From NCBI GenBank assembly GCA_035762005.1, contig DASTQA010000041.1, forward strand, positions 1 through 22,193: a DNA stretch of 22,193 bases, read 5' to 3'. A program made the translations under genes and the position numbers. Below, piece after piece: positions 5,978 to 13,888 of the stretch. This DNA is from JAIBJN01 sp035762005. Lineage in GTDB: Bacteria > Actinomycetota > Thermoleophilia > Gaiellales > Gaiellaceae. A model generated the notes under the pieces. The model made no database searches and was not told the origin of the DNA. It saw nothing but the letters and a program-made list of their open reading frames with translations. Positions within the stretch are counted from its first letter, which is position 1. Each line of letters starts with the position of its first letter.

Positions 5978-8900
5978 GAGCTCGCCGCCGCCTCGACCGC
6001 GGGCACCGCGGCCGGCCGGCCGCCCTCGAGGGCCAGCTCGAAGGTGAAGCGCGAGCCGCGCCCCTCCTCGGACTCGACCCAGATGCGGCCGCCCATCGCG
6101 GCCACGAGGCCGCGGACGAGGAAGAGGCCGAGGCCCGTGCCGGGCGGGCCTCCGGCGCGCTCGGTGCGGAAGAACTTCGTGAAGATCCGCCCCTGGTCCG
6201 TGCGTGGGATGCCGAGGCCCTCGTCGGAGACCTCGATCTCGGCGGTGTCGGCCCGCCTCCGCGCGGAGACGGTGATCGTCCCGCCCTCCGGGGAGTACTT
6301 GACGGCGTTGTCGAGCAGGTTCGTGAGTACCTGCAGGAGCTTCTCCCGGTCGGCCCGGACGGCGAGCGACGGCGGCTCCACGTGGACGGCGAAGAGGTGC
6401 AGCCCGCCCGCGTACGCCTCGACGGCCGCCGCGGCCTCGCGGGCCACCTCGCCCAGCTCGACCGGCTGGAGCGCGACGCTGAGCGTCCCGGCCTCGAGCC
6501 GGGCGACGTTCAGGAGGTCGTCGACGATCTGGATGAGCCGCTCGGACTCCGAGGCGATGTAGCGAAGGAACGTCGCGCGCTCCGCCTCGGAGAAGTCGAC
6601 GTCGCTCCGCATGAGCGTCTCGGCGAACCCGTAGATGGAGGTCAGCGGCGTGCGCAGCTCGTGGGAGACGGTGGAGACGAAGTCGGACTTCATCTGCTCG
6701 ACGACCCGCTCGCTCGAGACGTCCCGGAAGGCGAAGATGCGTCCGGCGACCTCCCCGGCCGGGTCGAGCATGACCGCCTCGCTGAGCGCGAGCCATACCT
6801 CCTTCGAGCCGCGCCGGATCGCGACCTGCCGCTCGCCCGGCCGCGAGCCGTCGCCCGCGAGGTCGCGCTGGAGCACCTCGGGCACAAGGCGGTCGAGCGC
6901 CTCCGAGGCGGGGACGCCCGTGATCTGCTCCGCCATCGTGTTCCAGAGGACGATGCGGCCGTCGCGGTCGACGGCGACGATCCCGTCCGCGATGTGGGCG
7001 AGGATCGCGCCGCTCCGCTCCTTCTCCTCGGCCACGCGCTGGTAGAGCTCGGCGTTGGCGACCGAGGCGGACGCGGCGGCGGCGAGCGCCCCGAGGGACT
7101 GCACCTCGTCCTCCCGCCAGGCGCGCGGCGTCCGCGAGTAGACCGCGAGGATGCCGTAGAGGCCCCCGCCGTGCCCGATCATCGGCACCGCGACGGACGC
7201 GGCCATCTCCCGCTCGAGCAGAAGGTCGCCGCGGGCGAGCCGGGGTTGCTCCCGCACGTCCCGAACGGCGACCGAGGTGCGCGACTGCGCGGCGACCCCA
7301 GCGATGCCGAACGCCGAGCTCGTCGAGCTGCCGCGCAGCTGGCCCGTGCCGGGCCCCGAGGCCGAGCGGACCACGAGCTCGTCGCCGTCGACGAGCCGGA
7401 TCACCGCCGCGTCGGCGGCGAGCAGCTCGGGCGCCTCCCGCGCGACCTCCTCGAGGACGACGAGCGGGTCGAGGCTCGTGGAGAGCAGCGCTCCCACCCC
7501 CGCCAGGCGCTGCGAGAAGGTGCGCGCGCGCCGCTCGGCCTCGAAGAGCTCGCTGCGCTCGAGCGCGCCGCGCGCGGCGTCGCTCAGGTGCTGCGTCAGG
7601 AGCACGTCCTCGTCCGTGAACGTCCGCTCGCCCCGGAAGAAGACGACGACGGCGAAGGTCTGGTCACGGACGCCCGCGACGGGCGCGCAGAGGAGCGATC
7701 CGTACCCCTCCGAGGCGAAGAGCGCCCGCAGGGCGGGGTCGAACCGCTCGTCCTCGGGCAGCTCGGCGGCCGAGAGCACGCGCTCCTCGCTCGCGCAGCG
7801 CGCGAATGGCGCGAGCGAGCTCCCGATCCCGGCGACCGCGCGCTCGCGGAGCGCGTCCGAGACCTGGTGGGCGCCGGCGAGGACGAGGTCGTCGCCGCGC
7901 AGCTCGAGGACGGTGGCAGCGGCCCCGCCGAGCGCCTCGCTCGCCGCCTGCGCGAGCGCGTCGAGCGTCTCCGAGAGCGAGAGCGGCGAGCCGAGCACCT
8001 GGGCGACGCGGTAGAAGCCGCGCTGGACCTGCGCCTGGCGTCCGCGTTCCTCGAAGCTCTCCGCGTTGTGGAGCGCGAGCGAGGCGAAGCGCGCGAAGGC
8101 CTCGAGAAGCTCGACGTCGGCGGCGTCGAAGCGGCCCGCCTCGCGCGAGCAGACACCCAGGACGCCCCGTGCCTCCCCGAGCCATGTGATCGGCGCGCAC
8201 ATGACGTCGTCGAAGACGGCGTACGGCGGGCTGGGAGGCGGCTGCTCCGTGGCGGCGAAGTCGTGCGTGAGGATCGAGCGCCCCGTCGCGAGCGCCCGCC
8301 CGATCGTCCCCTCGGGCGGGATCTGCCGCCCCACGTTCCAGTCGGGGACGCCGACGACTGCCCGGCAGCGAAGGAGCTTGCGGTCGGGCTCGAGGATCCA
8401 GCAGTCGGCCGCCTCCGCGCGCGTGAGGGCGACGACCTCCTCCACGAGCCGGCGGATGACGGAGTCGAACCGGAGGTCGCTCGTCAGCACCTGGGCGGCC
8501 TCGATGAGCGTCTCCTGTTGGCGGATCCGGCGCTCGTTCTCGCCGAGCAGGCTCGCCGTGTGGATCGCGAGGCCGAGCTCGCGGGCGACGGCCTCGGCGA
8601 GGGCGACGTCGCCCGGCGCCCACCGGCTCACCTCCGCCCGGTGGAGGCCGAACACGCCGATCAACCGGTCGAAGACGAGGATCGGCGTGGCGAGCGCCGA
8701 CCGGGTGCCCAGCTCGAGGAGCTCCGACCGGTCGCCGTGCCCCGGGTCGTCCAGCTCGGAGGCGCTCGCGAGGTCGTTCACGACGACCGTACGGCGCTCG
8801 CGCGCGGCGAAGTTCGAGACCGGCATGCGCCCGGCCACCTCGCCGAGGGGCGCTGCGCCGGGCGCGTCCCACTCGGCGACGACGCGCATCGGCCCGTCCG

Positions 8901-9909
8901 GCTCACCCAGGCGGACGAAGCAGCGGGCCACGCCGACGGCCGCCGCGGTCTCCTCGACGGCGACCTGGAGCACGGTGTCGAGGTCCAGCTCCGAGCGGAC
9001 GCGGCGGCCGATCTCGGCGATGAGCCGCTCGCGCTCGAGCGCCGCCCGCAGCGCCTCGTTCGAGCGGGTGCGCGCGAGCGCGAGGGCGGCCTCGCTCGCG
9101 AGCCCGCGGACGGCGTCGAGCTCGGCGCTCGAGAAGTCGCGGCGCTCCGAGCGGGTCGCGGCCACGAGGACGCCGGCGACCTTGCCCTCCGTGATCAGCG
9201 GGACGAAGGCCGCGCTCCGGGCCCCCACCTCGTCGGCCAGCCGGCGGTTGACGTTCGAGGCCGTCTCGACGTCGTAGATGGCGAGCGCCGTCCGCTCGCG
9301 GGCGACGGTGACGACCGCGCCCGAGTCCGTGTCGAGGTCGAGCGCGACCGAGCGCCACCACGCCTCGTCCACGCCCCGGCTCGCGAAGCCGCTCACGCGT
9401 CGGGCCTCCTCGTCGACGACGGCGAGCAGGAGCGCCTCGGGCGCGAGCAGCTCCTCCACCTCGTCGAAGAGGAAGGAGGCGGCTTCCCTGGCCGTGTGCG
9501 TGCGCGAGAGCGCGGCGGAGAGCCGCGAGCTCGCGTCCGCCTCCCGGCCGCGGACCTCGGCCCGCTCCTCGGCCTCGCGCACGCGCGTGGGGGCGGTGAA
9601 GAGGAGCCGCCGGTCGCCGCCGCCGAAGAGGACGATGAGGCCGGGAACCGCGATCGCCACCGCGCCTGCGACGACGAGCCAGGAGCTCTCGCCCGCGAAC
9701 ACGTCGTCCCCGTCGAGGCGCAGCGCGCCGAGGAGCGCCGAGGCGACCGCCACGAGCGCGAAGAGGAGCCAGATGCCGACCCCGAGCCAGGAGGCCCGCC
9801 GCTCCCGCACGAGCGCGACGGCGAGGAAGAGCGACACGAGGCCGTAGATCGCCGCGAGCGCGAGCAGCGGGACCGCGTCGAGGAGGATCGTCTGGGTGTC
9901 GTCGCTCAC
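5974..9909 (-). CDS. Membrane sensor histidine kinase with five GAF domains and one PAS domain
   Basis: A 1311-residue kinase. Residues 9-33, 41-62 and 77-96 form three membrane helices with almost no outside loop. Five successive GAF-type domains follow (about 135-285, 300-455, 465-620, 630-790 and 800-955), joined by coiled helices. A PAS domain comes next (about 965-1065, with HIADGIVAVDRDGRIVLWN). The kinase core has the H-box VSHELRTPLT (H1083), N-box NLLDNAVKYSPEGG (N1201), DEGLGIP (1229-1235) and GTGLGLFLV (from 1257). It should autophosphorylate on H1083 and pass phosphate to the co-encoded receiver. The sensed signals are unknown; stacked GAF domains may bind small ligands or simply transmit. 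GTG at 9909 has GGAG six bases upstream. The minus-strand start region carries a TATCAT -10. Confidence 0.92.
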   Translation of the reverse strand: MSDDTQTILLDAVPLLALAAIYGLVSLFLAVALVRERRASWLGVGIWLLFALVAVASALLGALRLDGDDVFAGESSWLVVAGAVAIAVPGLIVLFGGGDRRLLFTAPTRVREAEERAEVRGREADASSRLSAALSRTHTAREAASFLFDEVEELLAPEALLLAVVDEEARRVSGFASRGVDEAWWRSVALDLDTDSGAVVTVARERTALAIYDVETASNVNRRLADEVGARSAAFVPLITEGKVAGVLVAATRSERRDFSSAELDAVRGLASEAALALARTRSNEALRAALERERLIAEIGRRVRSELDLDTVLQVAVEETAAAVGVARCFVRLGEPDGPMRVVAEWDAPGAAPLGEVAGRMPVSNFAARERRTVVVNDLASASELDDPGHGDRSELLELGTRSALATPILVFDRLIGVFGLHRAEVSRWAPGDVALAEAVARELGLAIHTASLLGENERRIRQQETLIEAAQVLTSDLRFDSVIRRLVEEVVALTRAEAADCWILEPDRKLLRCRAVVGVPDWNVGRQIPPEGTIGRALATGRSILTHDFAATEQPPPSPPYAVFDDVMCAPITWLGEARGVLGVCSREAGRFDAADVELLEAFARFASLALHNAESFEERGRQAQVQRGFYRVAQVLGSPLSLSETLDALAQAASEALGGAAATVLELRGDDLVLAGAHQVSDALRERAVAGIGSSLAPFARCASEERVLSAAELPEDERFDPALRALFASEGYGSLLCAPVAGVRDQTFAVVVFFRGERTFTDEDVLLTQHLSDAARGALERSELFEAERRARTFSQRLAGVGALLSTSLDPLVVLEEVAREAPELLAADAAVIRLVDGDELVVRSASGPGTGQLRGSSTSSAFGIAGVAAQSRTSVAVRDVREQPRLARGDLLLEREMAASVAVPMIGHGGGLYGILAVYSRTPRAWREDEVQSLGALAAAASASVANAELYQRVAEEKERSGAILAHIADGIVAVDRDGRIVLWNTMAEQITGVPASEALDRLVPEVLQRDLAGDGSRPGERQVAIRRGSKEVWLALSEAVMLDPAGEVAGRIFAFRDVSSERVVEQMKSDFVSTVSHELRTPLTSIYGFAETLMRSDVDFSEAERATFLRYIASESERLIQIVDDLLNVARLEAGTLSVALQPVELGEVAREAAAAVEAYAGGLHLFAVHVEPPSLAVRADREKLLQVLTNLLDNAVKYSPEGGTITVSARRRADTAEIEVSDEGLGIPRTDQGRIFTKFFRTERAGGPPGTGLGLFLVRGLVAAMGGRIWVESEEGRGSRFTFELALEGGRPAAVPAVEAAASS

Positions 9910-9926
9910 GAGGGGCTCCGAGACGG

Positions 9927-9932
9927 ATGATA
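9927..9932 (-). promoter_or_regulatory. -10 hexamer TATCAT of the sensor kinase operon
   Basis: TATCAT on the minus strand lies 17 bases before the GTG at 9909, leaving a short leader that carries GGAG. This makes it a leadered promoter, unlike most others in the window. Confidence 0.45.
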
Positions 9933-10009
9933 GGGAGGGCGGAGAAGCGCGGTCGCGCCGCGCCGCGCGCTTTTCCCGTTCACGAACGAGGAGGGGCCTG
10001 CTTGCAAAG

Positions 10010-10027
10010 ATAGGCCGTTCGGCCTAT
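10010..10027. repeat. 18-base palindrome, copy 1
   Basis: ATAGGCCGTTCGGCCTAT: two 8-base arms around TT. An identical copy lies at 13834-13851. This copy is centred about 109 bases upstream of the kinase start at 9909 and about 214 bases past the end of ileS. Both copies lie outside genes, which fits a protein-binding site or a small RNA hairpin. Confidence 0.7.
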
Positions 10028-10123
10028 TGGAAGTCGCGGCGCAGGGCGATACGGTGGCTCCACTGGGCGATGCGAACCGCGGTGTGTGTCCCTGGCCATG
10101 TGATCCGCGGTGAGCAATGTGGG

Positions 10124-10160
10124 AAGGCCCGCCGCGCTTACCCCCCGAGCGGCGGGCTTT
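10124..10160. terminator. Strong hairpin, likely terminator of ileS
   Basis: GCCCGCCGC (10127-10135) pairs with GCGGCGGGC (10149-10157), extended by AAG/TTT, with a 13-base loop. It lies about 70 bases beyond the ileS stop on the minus strand. The plus-strand side is followed by TTTCTCC, so it may work in both directions. Confidence 0.6.
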
Positions 10161-10231
10161 CTCCGTTCTAGGGCCCGGAGCCGCCTCCCCGTCGGGACCG
10201 TCACGAAGGCCGCCGTCCTTCCGGCCGCGCG

Positions 10232-13200
10232 CTAGGCCTTGCGCAGCGCGAGCTCGGCTCCCGGCTCGAGCGCGACCGCGAGCGTCTCCGACTTGATCCA
10301 CTCGGCGAAGCCGAGCAGGTCGTCGCCGTCGGGGAGCGTGAGGACGATCCGGTCCGTGAGCTCGAGGCCCTGCTCCTTGCGCATCGCGTTCACGCGGTGG
10401 ATCAGGTCGTAGACACGCCCCTCCGCCAGGAGCTCCTGATCGAGGCGGACGTCGAGGGCCACGGCGACGCCGTCGCCCTCCGCGAGCGCCCAGCCTTCGG
10501 GCGCCTCGCGCTCGAGGAAGACCTCCTCTGGCGTGAGCTCGTGCCCGTCCACCTGCACCGCCCCCCCGGGGCGCTGCTCGAAGCGGCCGGCCGCGAGCGC
10601 CTCCCGGATCCGGGGGAGCTCGGGGCCGAGCCGCGGCCCGAGGAGCTTCAGGTTCGGCTTGGCGCGCACGCGCGCGCCCGCGATCGGCTCGAAGGCGACG
10701 GCCTTGACGCGCAGCTCCTCGCCGATCTCGGTCGCGTGTCCGGCCGCCCGCTCGGCCCCCTCGACGACGAGCGAGCGGAGCGGCTGGCGGAGCTTCAGCG
10801 CCGCGGCGCCGCGCGCGCGGTGGCCGAGCTCGACGACGGCCCGGACCTCGGCGATCTCGTCGAGGAGCGCCCGGTCGGGCTCCACGACCTCGGGCCATCC
10901 GGCGAGGAAGACGCTCTCGGGAGCCTCCTCGCAGGTCTCGCCGGCGAGGTTCCGCCACAGGTGCTCGGCGAGGAAGGGCAGCACGGGCGCGACACAGCGG
11001 ACGCCCTGGACGAGCGCGTGCCAGAGGACGCGGAGAGCCGCCTCGTCCTCGTCCCAGAAGCGCCGCCGCGAGCGGCGGATGTACCAGTTCGAGACGTCGT
11101 CCAGGAACGCCTCGAAGGCCTCGATCAGGCGGTGGGTGAGCTGGCGCTCGAGCGCGTCCGTCCCCTCGGCGACGTACTGCCGCGTGCGGGCGACGAGCCA
11201 GCGGTCGAGCGGGCGCGACCCCTCGTCGAGCGGCGGCGTCTCGAGGTCGCCGTACGCGGGCGAGAAGCCGGCGACGTTCGCGTAGTCGACGAGGAACCGC
11301 ACCGAGTTCCAGAGCGTCAGGAGGCGGCCTTTGATCTGCTTCGCCGGCCCGTAGCCGAAGAGGAGGTTGCGGTCGGGCGGCTGGGCGCAGAACTGCCAGC
11401 GCATCACGTCGGCGCCCATGCGCGCGAACGCGTCCTCGGCGTCGATCATGTTCCCCCAGGAGCCGTGCATCTCCCGGCCCTGCTCGTCGAGCATCTTCTC
11501 GTAGCCGAGCACCTCCCGGAACGGGGCGCGGCCCACGAGGGCCACCGACATGAAGAGCTGCGAGTAGAACCACAGCCGGATCTGCTCGCGCATCTCGGAG
11601 ACCCAGTGCGCCGGGAACCACGTCTCCCAGTAGGCGTGGTCGGGCAGGTCGGCGCCGGTGAGCCCGGCCGCCGCGCCGGTCGCGTAGCCGCCCTCGATCC
11701 ACTCCGGGTTCTGCCAGCCGAGGGTCGAGAAGGGGACGATGCCCGCGTCGAGCCAGACGTCGCCGACCTCGGGGATCCGGCGCACGCCCTCCTCCGCGCA
11801 GGCCTCGCAGCGGATCGTCACCTCGTCCACCCAGGGCCGGTGGAGCTCCTCGAGCCCCTCGAGGCCGGCGGTCGCCCTCTCGGCGAGCTCGGCCTTCGAA
11901 CCGATCACCGTCACGTGGCCGCACGCGCACGGGTAGATGGGGAGCGGCAGCCCGAAGTAGCGGCGCCGCGAGATGTTCCAGTCGCCCATGTTCCGGAGCC
12001 AGTCCTCCATGCGCTTGCCGAAGTAGGCCGGCGTCCAGCGGACGGAGGCGTTCGCCTCGACGAGGCGGGGACGGAGCCTCTCGACGGAGATGAACCAGTC
12101 GTCGGCGATGCGGAAGATGAGCGGCGTGTGGCAGCGCCAGCAGAAGGGAAAGCGGTGCTCGATCTCCTCGGCGGCGAGCAGGCGTCCGCGCTCGGCGAGG
12201 TCGACGACGATCTGCTCGGCCGCCTCCCCCGTCCCCTGGCCGTGGAGCCACCCGTAGTCCTCGTAGAAGCGGCCGGCCTCGTCGACCGGGGCGAGGACGG
12301 ACAGGTCGTGGACGCGCGAGAGCTCGAAGTCCTCGGCCCCGCAGCCCGGCGCGATGTGGACGATGCCGGTCCCCTCCTCGAGGGAGACGTCCTCCCACGG
12401 GATGACGCGGTGCTCGATCCCGCCGGCGGCGGGCAGGCCGTCGAACGGGCCCTCGTAGCGCAGGCCGACGAGCTCGGCGCCGCGCGCGCGCTCGACGTAG
12501 TCCGCCCCCGGGTCGCGGGCGACCGCGACCCACTCGCCGTTCGGGCGGAGGCCGTACTCGGCCTCCGGGTGGACGGCGGCGGCGACGTTCGCAGGCAGCG
12601 TCCACGGCGTCGTCGTCCACACCGAGAGGGCCTGGCCGGGGCGGTCGACGAGCGGGAAGCGGAGGAAGAGGGACGGGTCGATGCGGTCCTCGTAGCTCCC
12701 GACGAGCTCGTGCGCGGAGATGGAGGTGCCGCAGCGCGGGCACCACTCCGTCGAGCGGTGCCCCAGGTAGAGGTTGCCCTCCTCGTGCATCGTGCGCAGG
12801 AAGCGCCAGATGTACTCGATGTTCGTGTCCGAGAACGTGTAGTAGTCGTTGCCCCAGTCCATCCACTGGCCGAGGCGCTTCGACCCCCGGGTCAGCTCGG
12901 TGGCCGACCAGACGACCTTCTCCCGGCACTTGCGCGCGAACCGCTCGAGGCCGTACTCCTCGATGTCGCGCTTCGAGTTGAGGCCGAGCTCGCGCTCGAC
13001 CCCGACCTCGATCCAGAGCCCCTGGCAGTCAAAGCCGTTCTGGTAGCGCTGGTCGAATCCGCGCAGCGCCTTGTAGCGCTGGAAGACGTCCTTGAGCGTC
13101 CGGCCCCACGCCGTGTGGATCGCGAGCGTCTTGTTCGCGGTCACGGGCCCGTCGACGAAGCTCCAGTGGGGACCGCCCCGGTTCCGCTCGCGCAGCTGCC

Positions 13201-13285
13201 GGAACGTTTCGCGCTCCTCCCACCAGGAGAGGACCTCCAGCTCGATGGCCGGGTGGTCCGGGACGCGCGGGAGAGACCGGAACAT
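10232..13285 (-). CDS. ileS: Isoleucyl-tRNA synthetase
   Basis: A 1017-residue cytoplasmic class I synthetase that charges tRNA-Ile. The N-terminal segment HPAIELEVLSWWEERETF is typical, followed by DGPVTANKTLAIHTAWGR (HIGH region, H57). FDQRYQNGFDCQGLWIEV and NSKRDIEEYGLE come next, then the editing domain with two cysteine pairs (WCPRCGTS and FCWRCHTPLI). The signature GREMHGSWGN at 604-612 takes the KMSKS place, and an anticodon-binding C-terminus contains LELTDRIVLTLP. The long form without a terminal zinc finger matches the eukaryote-like group of actinobacterial IleRS. Oddly, the second His of HIGH is Thr58 and the second Lys of KMSKS is Gly608. The -10 hexamer TAGACT lies nine bases before the ATG. 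The gene is divergent from thioredoxin. Confidence 0.97.
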   Translation of the reverse strand: MFRSLPRVPDHPAIELEVLSWWEERETFRQLRERNRGGPHWSFVDGPVTANKTLAIHTAWGRTLKDVFQRYKALRGFDQRYQNGFDCQGLWIEVGVERELGLNSKRDIEEYGLERFARKCREKVVWSATELTRGSKRLGQWMDWGNDYYTFSDTNIEYIWRFLRTMHEEGNLYLGHRSTEWCPRCGTSISAHELVGSYEDRIDPSLFLRFPLVDRPGQALSVWTTTPWTLPANVAAAVHPEAEYGLRPNGEWVAVARDPGADYVERARGAELVGLRYEGPFDGLPAAGGIEHRVIPWEDVSLEEGTGIVHIAPGCGAEDFELSRVHDLSVLAPVDEAGRFYEDYGWLHGQGTGEAAEQIVVDLAERGRLLAAEEIEHRFPFCWRCHTPLIFRIADDWFISVERLRPRLVEANASVRWTPAYFGKRMEDWLRNMGDWNISRRRYFGLPLPIYPCACGHVTVIGSKAELAERATAGLEGLEELHRPWVDEVTIRCEACAEEGVRRIPEVGDVWLDAGIVPFSTLGWQNPEWIEGGYATGAAAGLTGADLPDHAYWETWFPAHWVSEMREQIRLWFYSQLFMSVALVGRAPFREVLGYEKMLDEQGREMHGSWGNMIDAEDAFARMGADVMRWQFCAQPPDRNLLFGYGPAKQIKGRLLTLWNSVRFLVDYANVAGFSPAYGDLETPPLDEGSRPLDRWLVARTRQYVAEGTDALERQLTHRLIEAFEAFLDDVSNWYIRRSRRRFWDEDEAALRVLWHALVQGVRCVAPVLPFLAEHLWRNLAGETCEEAPESVFLAGWPEVVEPDRALLDEIAEVRAVVELGHRARGAAALKLRQPLRSLVVEGAERAAGHATEIGEELRVKAVAFEPIAGARVRAKPNLKLLGPRLGPELPRIREALAAGRFEQRPGGAVQVDGHELTPEEVFLEREAPEGWALAEGDGVAVALDVRLDQELLAEGRVYDLIHRVNAMRKEQGLELTDRIVLTLPDGDDLLGFAEWIKSETLAVALEPGAELALRKA

Positions 13286-13294
13286 CTGGCGCTC

Positions 13295-13304
13295 AGTCTA
13301 CGTT
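13295..13304. promoter_or_regulatory. Shared bidirectional -10 region (ileS / thioredoxin)
   Basis: AGTCTACGTT contains TACGTT on the plus strand (13299-13304) and TAGACT on the minus strand (13300-13295). The two hexamers share the same TA base pairs, and each lies exactly nine bases before its start codon (13314 and 13285). Both genes would give nearly leaderless mRNAs from one symmetric element, so the two promoters probably compete for polymerase. Confidence 0.6.
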
Positions 13305-13313
13305 TGAAGGGAC

Positions 13314-13637
13314 ATGGCAAACCCAATCACCACCCCTGAGTTCGAGACCGAGGTCCTCCACAGCGAGACCCCGGTCATCGTCGACTTCTGGGCGGAGTGG
13401 TGCGGCCCCTGCCGCGCCGTCTCGCCCGTCCTCGACCAGATCGCCGACGAGCGGGGCGACGAGCTCCGCGTCGTCAAGGTGAACATCGACGAGGAGCCCG
13501 AGCTCGCACAGCGCTACGGGATCATGTCGATCCCCACCATCGTCCTCTTCAAGGGCGGCGAGCCCGCGGCTGCGGCCATCGGGGCGCAGCCGAAGCGGAT
13601 GCTCGAGCGGTCGCTCGGCCTCGCCGACGAGGCCTAG
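13314..13637 (+). CDS. trxA: Thioredoxin
   Basis: A 107-residue cytoplasmic thioredoxin that reduces protein disulfides and recycles enzymes such as ribonucleotide reductase and peroxiredoxins. It shows the classic active site WAEWCGPCR (C30, C33), the buried acid in VIVDFWAEW, and the cis-proline in MSIPTIVLFK (P74). Its length is standard. ATG at 13314 is preceded by GAAGG at short spacing and by a -10 TACGTT nine bases away. It is divergent from ileS and convergent with a small minus-strand gene 15 bases downstream. It could serve the selenoperoxiredoxin at the right of the window, but it is not linked to it. Confidence 0.96.
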   Translation: MANPITTPEFETEVLHSETPVIVDFWAEWCGPCRAVSPVLDQIADERGDELRVVKVNIDEEPELAQRYGIMSIPTIVLFKGGEPAAAAIGAQPKRMLERSLGLADEA

Positions 13638-13652
13638 CCCCGCCGGGGGCCG

Positions 13653-13796
13653 CTAGTCGCGGTCCTCGAGGAACGAGTCGAACGCCGCGTGGTTGCGGAG
13701 GTACGCCTCGACGGCGTCGAGGCCCTCCGCAATCCAGGCGTCGACCCAGTCCTCGCGCAGGTGGTCGTCGATGGAGTGCGTGCCGAAGTCGCTCAC
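13653..13796 (-). CDS. Small acidic protein, function unknown
   Basis: A 47-residue frame with GTG start and TAG stop. It reads as a helical, acidic protein: MSDFGTHSIDDHLREDWVDA, then IAEGLDAVEAYLRNHAAFD, then FLEDRD. Amphipathic spacing and strong GC bias at third codon positions support coding. GATAAT lies nine bases before the start, similar to other near-leaderless starts here. It converges on thioredoxin and lies 37 bases from palindrome copy 2. No family is recognised. A start-to-stop frame of this size could occur by chance, but the composition argues against it. Confidence 0.6.
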   Translation of the reverse strand: MSDFGTHSIDDHLREDWVDAWIAEGLDAVEAYLRNHAAFDSFLEDRD

Positions 13797-13833
13797 GGTG
13801 CGCCGATTATCGGCCGCAGCGGCCCCGATCTGT

Positions 13834-13851
13834 ATAGGCCGTTCGGCCTAT
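13834..13851. repeat. 18-base palindrome, copy 2
   Basis: Identical in sequence and orientation to the copy at 10010-10027, while the flanking bases differ. It is centred about 46 bases upstream of the small minus-strand gene start at 13796, and lies 37 bases beyond the end of the EamA gene at 13889. The position suits an operator or activator site for the small gene. Confidence 0.7.
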
Positions 13852-13888
13852 CCGACCCGCCCGGAGGGCTGGTCCTCCCGAGGGACGG

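Larger units (their letters stand above)
9933..10231. other. Intergenic region between ileS and the sensor kinase gene
   Basis: No convincing gene is seen. The stretch holds a GTTCACGAAC palindrome (9979-9988), the 18-base palindrome at 10010 and the hairpin at 10124-10160. The 96 bases from 10028 to 10123 are unexplained. Flanked by a palindrome and a bidirectional hairpin, they could be an untranslated leader or a small RNA; I found no match to an RNA family I know. Confidence 0.4.

Noticed and set aside
6382..9930. A 1182-residue open frame on the plus strand opposite the sensor kinase
   Set aside because: It is antisense to a gene with clear kinase motifs. Its composition (Arg, Glu, Asp, Gly-rich, no domains) is what a GC-rich opposite strand produces.
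9979..9988. GTTCACGAAC palindrome as an SOS (LexA) box
   Set aside because: LexA boxes have GAAC first and GTTC second with a 4-base gap; here the order is reversed and the spacing differs.
10028..10123. Known structured RNA (SRP RNA, 6S RNA, T-box or riboswitch) before the ileS terminator
   Set aside because: None of the conserved cores I know (T-box TGG motif, SRP tetraloop region, c-di-GMP or cobalamin core) could be found.
10397..13339. A 980-residue open frame opposite ileS
   Set aside because: Antisense shadow of a certain synthetase gene, with biased, motif-free composition.
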